Both the position numbers and the translations under genes were made by a program. Below the pieces are notes generated by a model. That model was given only the letters and a program-made list of their open reading frames with translations, ran no database searches and had not been told where the DNA came from. From contig CANRXD010000136.1 in assembly GCA_947643685.1 (NCBI GenBank), positions 1 through 5,597 on the forward strand: a DNA stretch of 5,597 nt, given 5' to 3'. This stretch comes from an uncultured Clostridium sp. (GTDB lineage: Bacteria > Bacillota > Clostridia > Lachnospirales > Lachnospiraceae). Of the stretch, positions 1 through 5,597 are shown piece by piece (within the stretch, counting starts at the first letter, position 1; every line of letters starts with the position of its first letter).

Positions 1-716
1 TACTTCCCAAAAACAATCCGCTTTGCCGCCAGCTTAAGATCAGCGCTTTTTTCCACCACACAGGGGCTCTTTCCCCCCAGTTCCAGAGTTACAGGCGTTA
101 AATGGGCCGCTGCCCGGGCCATGACCTCCTTTCCCACCGCCTGGCTTCCTGTGAAAAAAATATAGTCAAACCTCTCTTTCAAAAGGCTTATATTTTCCTC
201 CCTGCCTCCTGTAACCACAGCTACATAAGACGGCTCAAAGCACTCCTCAATCATGAGCCTTATGAGGCGGCAGGTGTTTATGGAACAGGCACTTGGTTTC
301 ACCACCGCCGTATTTCCTGCAGCAATGGCATCCACCAGCGGATCAAAGGTTAAAAGAAACGGGTAATTCCACGGGCTCATAATCAGCACAACGCCCCGGG
401 GAGACGGCTTTTTATAACTTCTGGAATGAAACTGGGCCAGAGGTGTATGAACTGTTTTCTCCCTTGTGTAGGAATGGATATGCCTTAACATATGACTGAT
501 TTCACTGAGTACAAGCCCGGTCTCACACATATAACTCTCAGCGCCGCTCTTTCCAAGGTCTTTTCTGAGTGCCGCCCCGATTTCTTTTTCATGTCTCACA
601 ATACAGTCCTTAAGCTTTTTTAGCGCCTCTACCCGCTTTTTTATATCCAGAGTTTCCCCGGAGGCAAAATATGACCTCTGGCGTTCTAAAAGATTTCTGA
701 TCTCAGCTTCTGTCAT
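1..716 (-). CDS. Aldehyde dehydrogenase (NAD(P)-dependent, class 3/YwdH-like), N-terminal half, cut by window edge
   Basis: It would oxidise aldehydes to carboxylic acids using NAD(P)+ in the cytoplasm. Only the first 238 residues are in the window; relatives are about 455-460 residues long. Visible landmarks, in order, are the substrate/cofactor segment SPWNYP (residues 114-119), GNTAVVKPS (134-142) with cofactor-binding Lys140, the Rossmann-fold FTGSQAVGK (188-196), and LELGGKSP (211-218) with general-base Glu212. The catalytic cysteine, normally in a GQTCVAPDY-type motif soon after this point, lies just beyond the edge, so an intact active site cannot be confirmed. The ATG at 716-714 is preceded by AGGGAG at 8 bases. 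It starts 30 bases after the mfd stop with no terminator between, so co-transcription with mfd is likely. The lack of a long N-terminal extension and the FTGS/LELGGKSP wording favour the compact fatty-aldehyde/class 3 group. The natural substrate cannot be told. Confidence 0.93.
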   Translation of the reverse strand, partial: MTEAEIRNLLERQRSYFASGETLDIKKRVEALKKLKDCIVRHEKEIGAALRKDLGKSGAESYMCETGLVLSEISHMLRHIHSYTREKTVHTPLAQFHSRSYKKPSPRGVVLIMSPWNYPFLLTFDPLVDAIAAGNTAVVKPSACSINTCRLIRLMIEECFEPSYVAVVTGGREENISLLKERFDYIFFTGSQAVGKEVMARAAAHLTPVTLELGGKSPCVVEKSADLKLAAKRIVFGK

Positions 717-724
717 CTTTCTAT

Positions 725-730
725 CTCCCT
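725..730 (-). promoter_or_regulatory. Aldehyde dehydrogenase ribosome binding site
   Basis: AGGGAG on the minus strand, 8 bases before the ATG at 716. A second GGAG at 736-733 just upstream is too distant to be the main site. Both fall in the 30-base gap after mfd, which contains no hairpin or T-run. Confidence 0.7.
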
Positions 731-746
731 TTCTCCGGCATCCTCT

Positions 747-1355
747 TTACAGCGCCAGATCGGACAGCTTCATTAAAATTTCTCTGGCTGTCCCCAGCAT
801 TCGCTCACAATCCTTATTTTTATTCTTCTTGTCCTGGTAAAACATCATGGGCTTCTCCCCCTGGACAAACCGAAGAGCGTTTTTATATTCGGAAACCAGC
901 GCCGGAATTCCCGCTACATCCAGTCTGGCCTTCGGATACAGCTCCAGGCGTACCTCCTGACGGTTGATATCCACCTCTGTCACATAAGCCCGGCGGGCCA
1001 TGGCCTTGAGCTCAGCCACCCGTAAAAGATTATCCACGGATTTCGGAATATCTCCAAACCGGTCAATAAGCTCATCCTGCATATCCATATATTCATCGTC
1101 CGTCTCAATGGCAGATATTCTTTTATACACGTCCAGCTTCAGATACTCATTTTTAATATATCCATCCGGAATAAAAGCATCAATATCGCAGTCCACCACG
1201 GTCTCAAACTTATCTTCCTCCGGCATCTTCCCTTTAAGAGCCAGAACCGCTTCATTCAACATTTTGCAGTAAAGATCATACCCCACTGCCTCCATATGAC
1301 CATGCTGCTCTGCCCCCAGAATATTTCCGGCCCCGCGAATTTCCAGATCCCGCAT
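747..1355 (-). CDS. mfd: Mfd C-terminal remnant (end of TRG region and D7 domain), 202 codons, probably not translated on its own
   Basis: This is the part of mfd downstream of the premature stop, counted from the first in-frame ATG. It begins MRDLEIRGAGNILGAEQHGH, the conserved stretch that closes the TRG/helicase region, and continues into the C-terminal D7 domain (about residues 45-202; LKLDVYKRIS and ELIDRFGDIP are typical), ending in a TAA. D7 normally folds back on the UvrA-binding domain to keep Mfd inactive until it meets RNA polymerase. No Shine-Dalgarno sequence precedes this ATG, and no GTG or TTG lies between it and the stop. Independent translation therefore looks poor; it would need readthrough or reinitiation 51 bases after termination. 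It is best read as the 3' part of one interrupted gene, not a separate gene. Confidence 0.75.
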   Translation of the reverse strand: MRDLEIRGAGNILGAEQHGHMEAVGYDLYCKMLNEAVLALKGKMPEEDKFETVVDCDIDAFIPDGYIKNEYLKLDVYKRISAIETDDEYMDMQDELIDRFGDIPKSVDNLLRVAELKAMARRAYVTEVDINRQEVRLELYPKARLDVAGIPALVSEYKNALRFVQGEKPMMFYQDKKNKNKDCERMLGTAREILMKLSDLAL

Positions 1356-1406
1356 GGCAATCTTGATAACGGAACCCAGCTCCGTAAATTCCCGGATGGC
1401 CTGAAG

Positions 1407-1409
1407 TCA
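1407..1409 (-). other. mfd: Premature TGA stop at mfd codon 963, at the TRG arginine
   Basis: The plus-strand bases TCA give TGA on the coding strand, between GAG AAG and CTT CAG. The motif VI arginine at residue 939 lies 24 residues upstream. In E. coli Mfd (recalled sequence) the same spacing separates R929 from R953 in QKRLEAI, so the stop replaces the R953 equivalent. The following base is C, and UGA-C is regarded as a weak termination context, so a little readthrough (typically inserting Trp) is possible, but it would not restore arginine. Confidence 0.85.
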
Positions 1410-4295
1410 CTTCTCCGCCTCATACTTCCACAACTTATCCCTCTTATACATGAGGAACGCAAAAGAATTCCGGTTGGAACGGCCGATTCTGCCCCGAATC
1501 TGGTAAAGCTGTGACAGTCCAAGACGGTCTGCGTCATGAATAATCATGGTGTTGGCATTGGGAATATCCAAACCGGTCTCGATGATAGTGGTAGACACCA
1601 GCACGTCAATTTCACCATTTACAAAGTCCAGCATGATTTTTTCAAGCTGGTGCTCATTCATCTGGCCATGGGCAAAAGCTACCTGGGCATCCGGCACCAG
1701 AGCCGCCACATGGTTTGCAATCTCATCAATATTATTGACCCGGTTATATACATAATACACCTGTCCGCCCCGGGATTTTTCCCTGTGAATGGCCTCACGT
1801 ACCATCTCATCGTTGTATTCCATCACGTAGGTCTGGATAGGCACCCGATCCACCGGAGGCTCCTCCAGCACGCTCATGTCACGGATTCCGATAAGGCTCA
1901 TATGGAGCGTTCTGGGGATGGGAGTTGCTGTCAGAGTCAGTACATCCACATTCTGCTTCATCTGTTTGATTTTCTCTTTATGGGCCACCCCGAATCTCTG
2001 TTCTTCATCGATGATAAGAAGTCCCAGGCTTTTGAATTCCACATCCCTGGAAAGGACCCGGTGAGTGCCGATGATTATGTCTACATACCCTTTTTTCAGC
2101 CCTTCCAGAGTCTTTTTTATCTCGCCCGGAGTCCGAAATCTTGACATTAAATCCACCCGCACAGGAAAATCTTTAATCCTCTGTATAAAAGTATTGTAAT
2201 GCTGCTGGGCCAGAATCGTAGTGGGAACCAGATAGACTACCTGTTTCCCCTCCTGAACTGCTTTAAACGCCGCCCGGAGGGCAATTTCCGTTTTTCCATA
2301 TCCCACATCCCCGCAGATCAGACGGTCCATGATCTTCCGGCTCTCCATATCCTTTTTCGTATCCTCAATGGCGGCAAGCTGATCCTCCGTTTCTTCATAC
2401 GGAAACATTTCCTCAAATTCCTTCTGCCATACCGTATCCGGGCCATACTGAAAGCCCTCCGAGTCACGCCGGGCCGCATAAAGCTCCACCAGTTCCTTTG
2501 CAATCTCTCTCACTGCCGTACGGACCCTGGTCTTAGTTTTTCCCCATTCACTTCCGCCTAGCTTATTCAGTCTCGGCGCTTTTGCATCAGCTCCGGCGTA
2601 TTTCTGGATTCCATCCAGTCGGGTGGCCGGAAGATACAATTTCCCCCCGCCTCCATATTCTACTTTAATGTAATCCTTGATCACATGATCCCGTTCAATT
2701 TTCTCAATTCCCCGGTAAATTCCCAGGCCATGGCTTTCGTGAACCACATAATCTCCAACGGAAAGCTCTGAAAAACTGCTGATTTTCTTTCCTTCATAAT
2801 TATACTTTTTCCGCTTTTTCTGACGTCTCTCATTTCCGAACATATCCCCCTCGGTAATGACCACAAATTTAATCAGGGGATATTCAAAGCCCTTATGGAG
2901 CTTTCCATAGGTCACAAGGATTTCTCCCGGGTTCACAGGCTTTCCTGCATCCTCAGGGCAGAAAGCGCGGAGCTCATATTCTCTCAGATCCCCTGCCAGT
3001 CTGCTGGCCCTGGTTCTGGAGGCCGAGAGAAGTACCACCCGGTAGCCTTCTTTTTTCCATCTGAGCAGATCCTTAATGAGAAACTCAAAGCCATTCTGAT
3101 AAGAATTGACATTTTTTCCCGTGATGCTGTACTTTTTCTTACCGGCCATACCGGGAAGCCTCTGATCCAGTCCGGTCATAAACACAGTATCAGGAAGCTG
3201 GGCAGCCGCCAGCGCTTCCTTTGCAGAAAACAGAATATCCGTCTGTCCCGGGAGCAGATATCCGCCTTCCAGCCGGTGGCTCATGCTCTCCCGGAATTCC
3301 ATTTCCACAGTCTCCGCTTTTTCCTTAAGTCTCTGAGGCTCATCCAGAAACACAGCCAGGCCGTTTCCCTTTCCGGAAGCCGCCTTTCTCATATAATCAA
3401 GAAAGGAAACCGTGCCTTTATAAAAATACCGGATATATCCCTCCAGAGGCTGGGCGGCAGAGCCCTCTCGCAGAGACGCGCAGAGCGCCCCTACTGTTGT
3501 CTTAATTCTATGGGCCTCCTCTGCCTTTCCCTGGTCACGGAATGTCTTTTCCTGCTTTTCCCCTTCCTTCTCAATCAGGCGAATCCCATCTTCGATCTGA
3601 GACCGGGTGAGTACCGCCTCCGCAGCCGGAAAAATCCTGACAAAATCCATCTGTGCAATGGAGCGCTGGCTTTCCGGGTCAAAAGATCGAATAGAATCCA
3701 CCTCATCTCCCCAAAGTTCAATCCGAACCGGCAGCTCCTCCGTAAGAGGGAAAATGTCAAGGATTCCGCCCCGAATGGAAAACTGTCCCATCCCATCTAC
3801 CTGCCCCATACGCTCGTAGCCCATGTTCGTCAGGGCTCTTCTGATTTCTTCCACATTAAGGACATCCCCTGATGTTACAGACAGGCAGCATTCCTCCAGT
3901 ACAGAAAGCGGAAGAAGGTGGTCCATAAGGCCGTCCACCGTTGTAACAACAATGCCGCCCTCATCCTCCGCCAGGTGTTTAAACACCTGCATCCGTTGTC
4001 TGGTCAGAAGATTTCCGTGAATATCTGAGCTGTAAAACAGCAGATCCCTGGCCGGATACAGCCATGTGTTTTTACAGAAATAGCTGAAATCATCGTAAAG
4101 TTCCTTTGCCCTGGTGTCATCATAAGTCACAATTAACTTCCATGCCTTCTCCGAAGAAAGCTCGTACATTACGTGGACTTTCTGGGAATCCGTAACGCCG
4201 CATATGTGCACAGGTCCCTTCCCCTGATTCAAGTCACGCTTCATATCCCCGTATTCCGCCAGCTCCATCAACGGATTTGCAAATATCTCTCCCAT
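1407..4295 (-). CDS. mfd: Transcription-repair coupling factor Mfd, N-terminal 962 residues (truncated before the TRG arginine)
   Basis: Mfd binds RNA polymerase stalled at DNA damage, translocates on upstream duplex DNA with ATP, removes polymerase and hands the lesion to UvrA. Domains seen: UvrB-like UvrA-binding module, with [14 protein letters not shown] at 170-183; a lysine/arginine-rich linker around 489-504; the RNA polymerase interaction domain at about 506-570 ([19 protein letters not shown] from 512); RecG-like helicase motor with Walker [10 protein letters not shown] (662-670), DEEQ box (763-766), TATPIPRT (789-796) and motif [11 protein letters not shown] (932-940). All ATPase residues I can check are present. 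The product stops at Lys962, losing most of TRG and the C-terminal domain (D7). In E. coli, removing D7 relieves autoinhibition, but TRG is needed to turn ATP hydrolysis into movement. By inference the fragment may bind polymerase and UvrA without displacing polymerase. The ATG at 4295-4293 has AGGAG at 9 bases. Confidence 0.93.
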   Translation of the reverse strand: MGEIFANPLMELAEYGDMKRDLNQGKGPVHICGVTDSQKVHVMYELSSEKAWKLIVTYDDTRAKELYDDFSYFCKNTWLYPARDLLFYSSDIHGNLLTRQRMQVFKHLAEDEGGIVVTTVDGLMDHLLPLSVLEECCLSVTSGDVLNVEEIRRALTNMGYERMGQVDGMGQFSIRGGILDIFPLTEELPVRIELWGDEVDSIRSFDPESQRSIAQMDFVRIFPAAEAVLTRSQIEDGIRLIEKEGEKQEKTFRDQGKAEEAHRIKTTVGALCASLREGSAAQPLEGYIRYFYKGTVSFLDYMRKAASGKGNGLAVFLDEPQRLKEKAETVEMEFRESMSHRLEGGYLLPGQTDILFSAKEALAAAQLPDTVFMTGLDQRLPGMAGKKKYSITGKNVNSYQNGFEFLIKDLLRWKKEGYRVVLLSASRTRASRLAGDLREYELRAFCPEDAGKPVNPGEILVTYGKLHKGFEYPLIKFVVITEGDMFGNERRQKKRKKYNYEGKKISSFSELSVGDYVVHESHGLGIYRGIEKIERDHVIKDYIKVEYGGGGKLYLPATRLDGIQKYAGADAKAPRLNKLGGSEWGKTKTRVRTAVREIAKELVELYAARRDSEGFQYGPDTVWQKEFEEMFPYEETEDQLAAIEDTKKDMESRKIMDRLICGDVGYGKTEIALRAAFKAVQEGKQVVYLVPTTILAQQHYNTFIQRIKDFPVRVDLMSRFRTPGEIKKTLEGLKKGYVDIIIGTHRVLSRDVEFKSLGLLIIDEEQRFGVAHKEKIKQMKQNVDVLTLTATPIPRTLHMSLIGIRDMSVLEEPPVDRVPIQTYVMEYNDEMVREAIHREKSRGGQVYYVYNRVNNIDEIANHVAALVPDAQVAFAHGQMNEHQLEKIMLDFVNGEIDVLVSTTIIETGLDIPNANTMIIHDADRLGLSQLYQIRGRIGRSNRNSFAFLMYKRDKLWKYEAEK

Positions 4296-4302
4296 ACTTC
4301 AC

Positions 4303-4309
4303 TTCTCCT
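4303..4309 (-). promoter_or_regulatory. mfd ribosome binding site
   Basis: AGGAGAA on the minus strand, with the AGGAG core 9 bases before the ATG at 4295. It supports this start and lies in the 39-base gap between pth and mfd, just after a direct repeat. Confidence 0.75.
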
Positions 4310-4312
4310 GTT

Positions 4313-4344
4313 TCTGCTATGTCTGATCGTTCTGCTATGCCTGA
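4313..4344. repeat. Imperfect 14-base direct repeat spanning the pth stop codon
   Basis: Copies at 4313-4326 and 4331-4344 match at 13 of 14 bases with an 18-base period. Because 18 is a multiple of three, the pth stop TAG (4337-4335) is repeated in frame as a second TAG at 4319-4317. It looks like a small tandem duplication of the pth 3' end that lengthened the pth-mfd gap. Confidence 0.7.
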
Positions 4345-4913
4345 CTGTCCTTCTTCCTATTATGGTCATTCATGGCATGTTCAATGCCCTCTGTGACAGC
4401 TTCCACCACTGCATCTGCCGCTTCCTTCACTGCATCCTCCATGATTTTTTTCTCACCCTGGGAAAAATGCCCCAGCACATAATCTACCAGAGCCATACTG
4501 GGCGGTTTTTCCCCCACTCCCACACGGACTCTGGGAAATTCCTGTGTCCCCAGATGGGCGATAATGCTTTTAATGCCATTGTGTCCTCCGGCACTTCCTT
4601 TGGTCCGGATCCTCAGCTGTCCCGGCGCCAGACTGATATCGTCGTATACCACCAGGATATCCTCCGGCTCCACCTTATAATAATCGGCGGCCGCCCGGAT
4701 ACTTTCCCCGCTGGAATTCATGAACGTCTGGGGTTTTAAAAGAATCACCTTATGCCCTCCGATCACAGCCCGGCCGCAAAGAGCCTTATGCTTTTTTTCA
4801 GAAATATCCGCTCCAAGTTTCTCAGCCAGAACATCCAGAACCATAAAACCCGCGTTATGTCTTGTATTTTCATATTCCTTTCCCGGATTCCCGAGACCTG
4901 CCACTATAAACAT
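4335..4913 (-). CDS. pth: Peptidyl-tRNA hydrolase
   Basis: This cytoplasmic enzyme cleaves the ester bond of peptidyl-tRNAs that drop off ribosomes, recycling the tRNA; it is normally essential in bacteria. The 192-residue length is standard. The family signature is complete: GLGNPG (6-11) with Asn9, catalytic His19 in NTRHNAGF, KPQTFMNSSG (60-69) with Asn66, DD at 91-92 (catalytic-dyad Asp), and GSAGGHNGIKS (106-116) with His111 and Asn112. These correspond to E. coli N10, H20, N68, D93, H113 and N114. The C-terminus (about 160-192) is a charged, variable helix ending KKDSQA. The ATG at 4913-4911 is preceded by AAAGGAG, but with a long 12-base spacer, so initiation may be moderate. It is the first gene of the leftward unit, downstream of a good promoter, and is followed 39 bases later by mfd, a classic Firmicutes order. 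Confidence 0.97.
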   Translation of the reverse strand: MFIVAGLGNPGKEYENTRHNAGFMVLDVLAEKLGADISEKKHKALCGRAVIGGHKVILLKPQTFMNSSGESIRAAADYYKVEPEDILVVYDDISLAPGQLRIRTKGSAGGHNGIKSIIAHLGTQEFPRVRVGVGEKPPSMALVDYVLGHFSQGEKKIMEDAVKEAADAVVEAVTEGIEHAMNDHNRKKDSQA

Positions 4914-4925
4914 ATTTAAAATTTT

Positions 4926-4932
4926 CTCCTTT
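4926..4932 (-). promoter_or_regulatory. pth ribosome binding site, long spacer
   Basis: AAAGGAG on the minus strand, 12 bases before the pth ATG with an AT-rich spacer (AAAATTTTAAAT). The spacing is longer than the usual 5-9 bases, but no closer purine-rich site or alternative upstream start fits the family N-terminus (MFIVAGLGNPG). Confidence 0.7.
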
Positions 4933-4947
4933 ATTCACACGCCTTTT

Positions 4948-4969
4948 AGGGGCCTTTTTCAAGTCCCCT
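4948..4969 (-). promoter_or_regulatory. Stem-loop with GAAA tetraloop at the 5' end of the pth leader
   Basis: Read in the pth direction, arm AGGGG pairs with CCCCT, then an A.G mismatch, then CTT pairs with AAG, closed by a GAAA tetraloop. It lies a few bases after the predicted transcription start and about 15 bases before the AAAGGAG site. It lacks a U-run in this direction, so it is not a leftward intrinsic terminator. A role in protecting the mRNA 5' end is an inference. Confidence 0.5.
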
Positions 4970-4978
4970 GGTTTTACT

Positions 4979-5007
4979 ATTCTATCAGCTTTATGGCTTT
5001 CTTACAA
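4979..5007 (-). promoter_or_regulatory. Sigma-A type promoter for the pth-mfd unit
   Basis: On the minus strand, TTGTAA (5007-5002; 4 of 6 consensus -35 bases) is followed by a 17-base spacer and TAGAAT (4984-4979; 5 of 6 -10 bases). Transcription would start near 4972, giving pth a 5' leader of about 60 bases. It is the best -35/-10 pair I found reading leftward in this gap. Confidence 0.65.
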
Positions 5008-5076
5008 GTAAAAAATCCTTTCCCCGGATCTCCCAAACCACAGAGAAGTTACTGCTCACAGATTCTATGCGAATGT

Positions 5077-5098
5077 AACCGTATATGCCTCCACGGTT
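5077..5098. repeat. Inverted repeat AACCGT-N10-ACGGTT upstream of the MATE promoter
   Basis: Two perfect 6-base arms (5077-5082 and 5093-5098) separated by 10 bases. The centres of the arms are about 16 bases apart, which is less than two helical turns, and the site is about 53 bases upstream of TATAAT and 70 bases upstream of the pth -35. It could be a regulator site for either divergent gene, but a 6-base arm can occur by chance. Confidence 0.3.
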
Positions 5099-5150
5099 CC
5101 GTTTTGGATTCACAGAGCCGCCAGAGCTTTCCTTTCTTGTGAAAATCATG

Positions 5151-5156
5151 TATAAT
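5151..5156 (+). promoter_or_regulatory. Candidate -10 box for the MATE gene
   Basis: A perfect TATAAT lies 23 bases before the ATG. The -35 partner is weak (TTTCCT at 5128-5133, 17-base spacer, 3 of 6 matches), suggesting either a weak promoter or one that needs an activator. Transcription would start near 5163, leaving a very short leader of about 17 bases that begins next to the Shine-Dalgarno sequence. Confidence 0.5.
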
Positions 5157-5163
5157 CAAAGGC

Positions 5164-5170
5164 AGGAGGG
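5164..5170 (+). promoter_or_regulatory. MATE gene ribosome binding site
   Basis: AGGAGGG, near-perfect complement to the 16S rRNA 3' end, 9 bases before the ATG at 5180. It decides the start among four nearby in-frame ATG codons. Confidence 0.8.
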
Positions 5171-5179
5171 ATTTTTCAT

Positions 5180-5597
5180 ATGAATATGTTACAGATGAGT
5201 GAGGATATGAGAAACGGGCAGGCCATATCCTTAAAAAAGCAAGTGCAGCTAATTGTTTCTCTGTCCATTCCTGCCATCCTGGAGCAACTGGTAATGACCT
5301 TAATGAGTTATATTGATACAGCCATGGTAGGAAGTCTGGGCTCCCGGGCCACAGCCTCCATTGGCGTAGTGTCCAGCTCCATATGGCTGTTAAACGGCAT
5401 TGTAAGTGCTGTCGCCGTAGGCTTTTCCGTCCAGGTGGCTCAATATCTGGGGGCCGGGCGGGAAGAAGACAGCCGGAACGTACTCTGTCAGGCTATCCTG
5501 TTTAATCTCCTGTTTGGAATCAGCCTTGCGCTTGTTATTGTCTCTCTGGGCCGCTTTCTTCCGGCTTTTCTGGGGGCAGATCCGGATATCCGGCCTT
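5180..5597 (+). CDS. MATE-family efflux transporter, N-terminal 139 residues, cut by window edge
   Basis: This inner-membrane transporter of the MATE family exports drugs or other organic compounds in exchange for Na+ or H+. Relatives are about 440-460 residues with 12 membrane helices; only the first three are here, at roughly residues 24-45, 60-88 and 103-127. MATE wording is clear: SIPAILEQLVMTLMSYIDTAMVGSLG (split by Met39) in the first helix and loop, then SVQVAQYLGAGREEDSRNV, the conserved cytoplasmic loop ending the second helix region. A hydrophilic leader of about 20 residues precedes helix 1. The ATG at 5180 is chosen because AGGAGGG lies 9 bases upstream; in-frame ATGs at 5186, 5195 and 5207 lack such a site. 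It is transcribed away from pth from its own TATAAT box. The substrate cannot be predicted; annotation as multidrug exporter rests on family membership only. Confidence 0.93.
   Translation, partial: MNMLQMSEDMRNGQAISLKKQVQLIVSLSIPAILEQLVMTLMSYIDTAMVGSLGSRATASIGVVSSSIWLLNGIVSAVAVGFSVQVAQYLGAGREEDSRNVLCQAILFNLLFGISLALVIVSLGRFLPAFLGADPDIRP

Larger units (their letters stand above)
747..4295 (-). pseudogene. mfd: mfd locus, full length but interrupted by one in-frame TGA
   Basis: This is the whole transcription-repair coupling factor reading frame, 1182 codons, matching the usual 1150-1180 residue family length. It is broken only by TGA at codon 963 (1409-1407). Codons on both sides are in the same frame: the 17 codons between the stop and the next ATG (1355) read LQAIREFTELGSVIKIA, the expected Mfd sequence. 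The lesion is therefore a substitution, not an indel. The expected codon is arginine; CGA or AGA to TGA is a single base change. A second unusual change follows at codon 976, valine (GTT) where Mfd and RecG proteins carry glycine (GGT in one step). Everything else reads like functional Mfd, so the event is recent or is a sequencing/assembly error. The gene follows pth by 39 bases, as in many Firmicutes, and precedes an aldehyde dehydrogenase. Selenocysteine or code reassignment is unlikely: tryptophan uses TGG here and no other in-frame TGA occurs. Confidence 0.85.
4914..5179. other. Divergent intergenic region between pth and the MATE gene
   Basis: This is the only sizeable gap in the window. 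It contains the leftward pth promoter and leader hairpin (4948-5007), the inverted repeat at 5077-5098 and the MATE -10 box. I see no tRNA, riboswitch, small gene with a ribosome binding site, or intrinsic terminator in the remaining 5008-5150 stretch. Confidence 0.6.

Noticed and set aside
1407..1409. TGA as selenocysteine or as a reassigned sense codon
   Set aside because: The expected residue is arginine, not Cys, Trp or Gly; tryptophan uses TGG throughout, and the other genes have no in-frame TGA.
1256..1537. Minus-strand frame overlapping the mfd stop, considered as evidence of a programmed frameshift
   Set aside because: The downstream Mfd sequence is in the same frame as the upstream part, so no frameshift is needed; the alternative frame encodes nothing Mfd-like.
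1536..2144. 202-codon open frame on the plus strand opposite the Mfd helicase domain
   Set aside because: It is antisense to conserved motifs with no family resemblance; a shadow of the real gene.
2895..3872. 325-codon open frame on the plus strand opposite mfd
   Set aside because: It is wholly antisense to a clearly coding region of Mfd, has no recognisable domain, and its composition (rich in R, S, H, L) is typical of reverse-strand shadow frames.
4948..4984. Stem-loop read on the plus strand as an intrinsic terminator
   Set aside because: The following GGTTTTACTATTCT is a poor T-run and no plus-strand gene lies upstream to be terminated.
4720..5142. 140-codon plus-strand frame running from inside pth into the intergenic region
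   Set aside because: More than half of it is antisense to pth, no good ribosome binding site precedes it, and the protein has no recognisable features.
5175..5184. TTCATATGAA palindrome around the MATE start codon
   Set aside because: It is only 10 bases, AT-rich, and built around the ATG; likely chance.

Overview
The window looks like ordinary chromosome from a Clostridia member, most likely Lachnospiraceae. The reasons are moderate GC, strong AGGAG-type ribosome binding sites on every gene, the conserved Firmicutes order pth-mfd, and protein wording such as the AEQHGHMEAVGYDLY stretch in Mfd that I associate with gut Lachnospiraceae. This placement is from memory of the families, not from a search.

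Layout. Three genes run leftward (minus strand), apparently as one transcription unit: pth (peptidyl-tRNA hydrolase, 4913-4335), mfd (transcription-repair coupling factor, 4295-747) and the first 238 codons of an aldehyde dehydrogenase (716 to beyond the left edge). Gaps are 39 and 30 bases, with no terminator visible in either. A divergent gene on the plus strand, starting at 5180 and running off the right edge, encodes a MATE-family multidrug/cation efflux transporter. The 266-base region between pth and the MATE gene holds a good leftward promoter (TTGTAA, 17 bases, TAGAAT), a stem-loop with a GAAA tetraloop at the predicted 5' end of the pth mRNA, a candidate inverted repeat, and a TATAAT box for the MATE gene.

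The main surprise is in mfd. The frame is intact across 1182 codons except for one in-frame TGA at codon 963 (bases 1409-1407). Before it are complete UvrB-like, RNA polymerase-binding and helicase modules; after it, the same frame continues through the rest of the TRG translocation motif and the C-terminal domain. The stop falls exactly where the conserved TRG arginine (E. coli Mfd R953) belongs, and thirteen codons later a conserved glycine is replaced by valine. Either this strain carries a natural mfd nonsense allele or the assembly has local errors. I found no convincing novel defence system, mobile element, CRISPR array or RNA gene; the rest is housekeeping and transport.

How the genes relate: Pth recycles peptidyl-tRNA released from stalled translation, and Mfd clears stalled RNA polymerase and recruits repair. 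Their pairing is the usual Firmicutes information-processing block. The aldehyde dehydrogenase and the MATE exporter have no evident functional tie to it.
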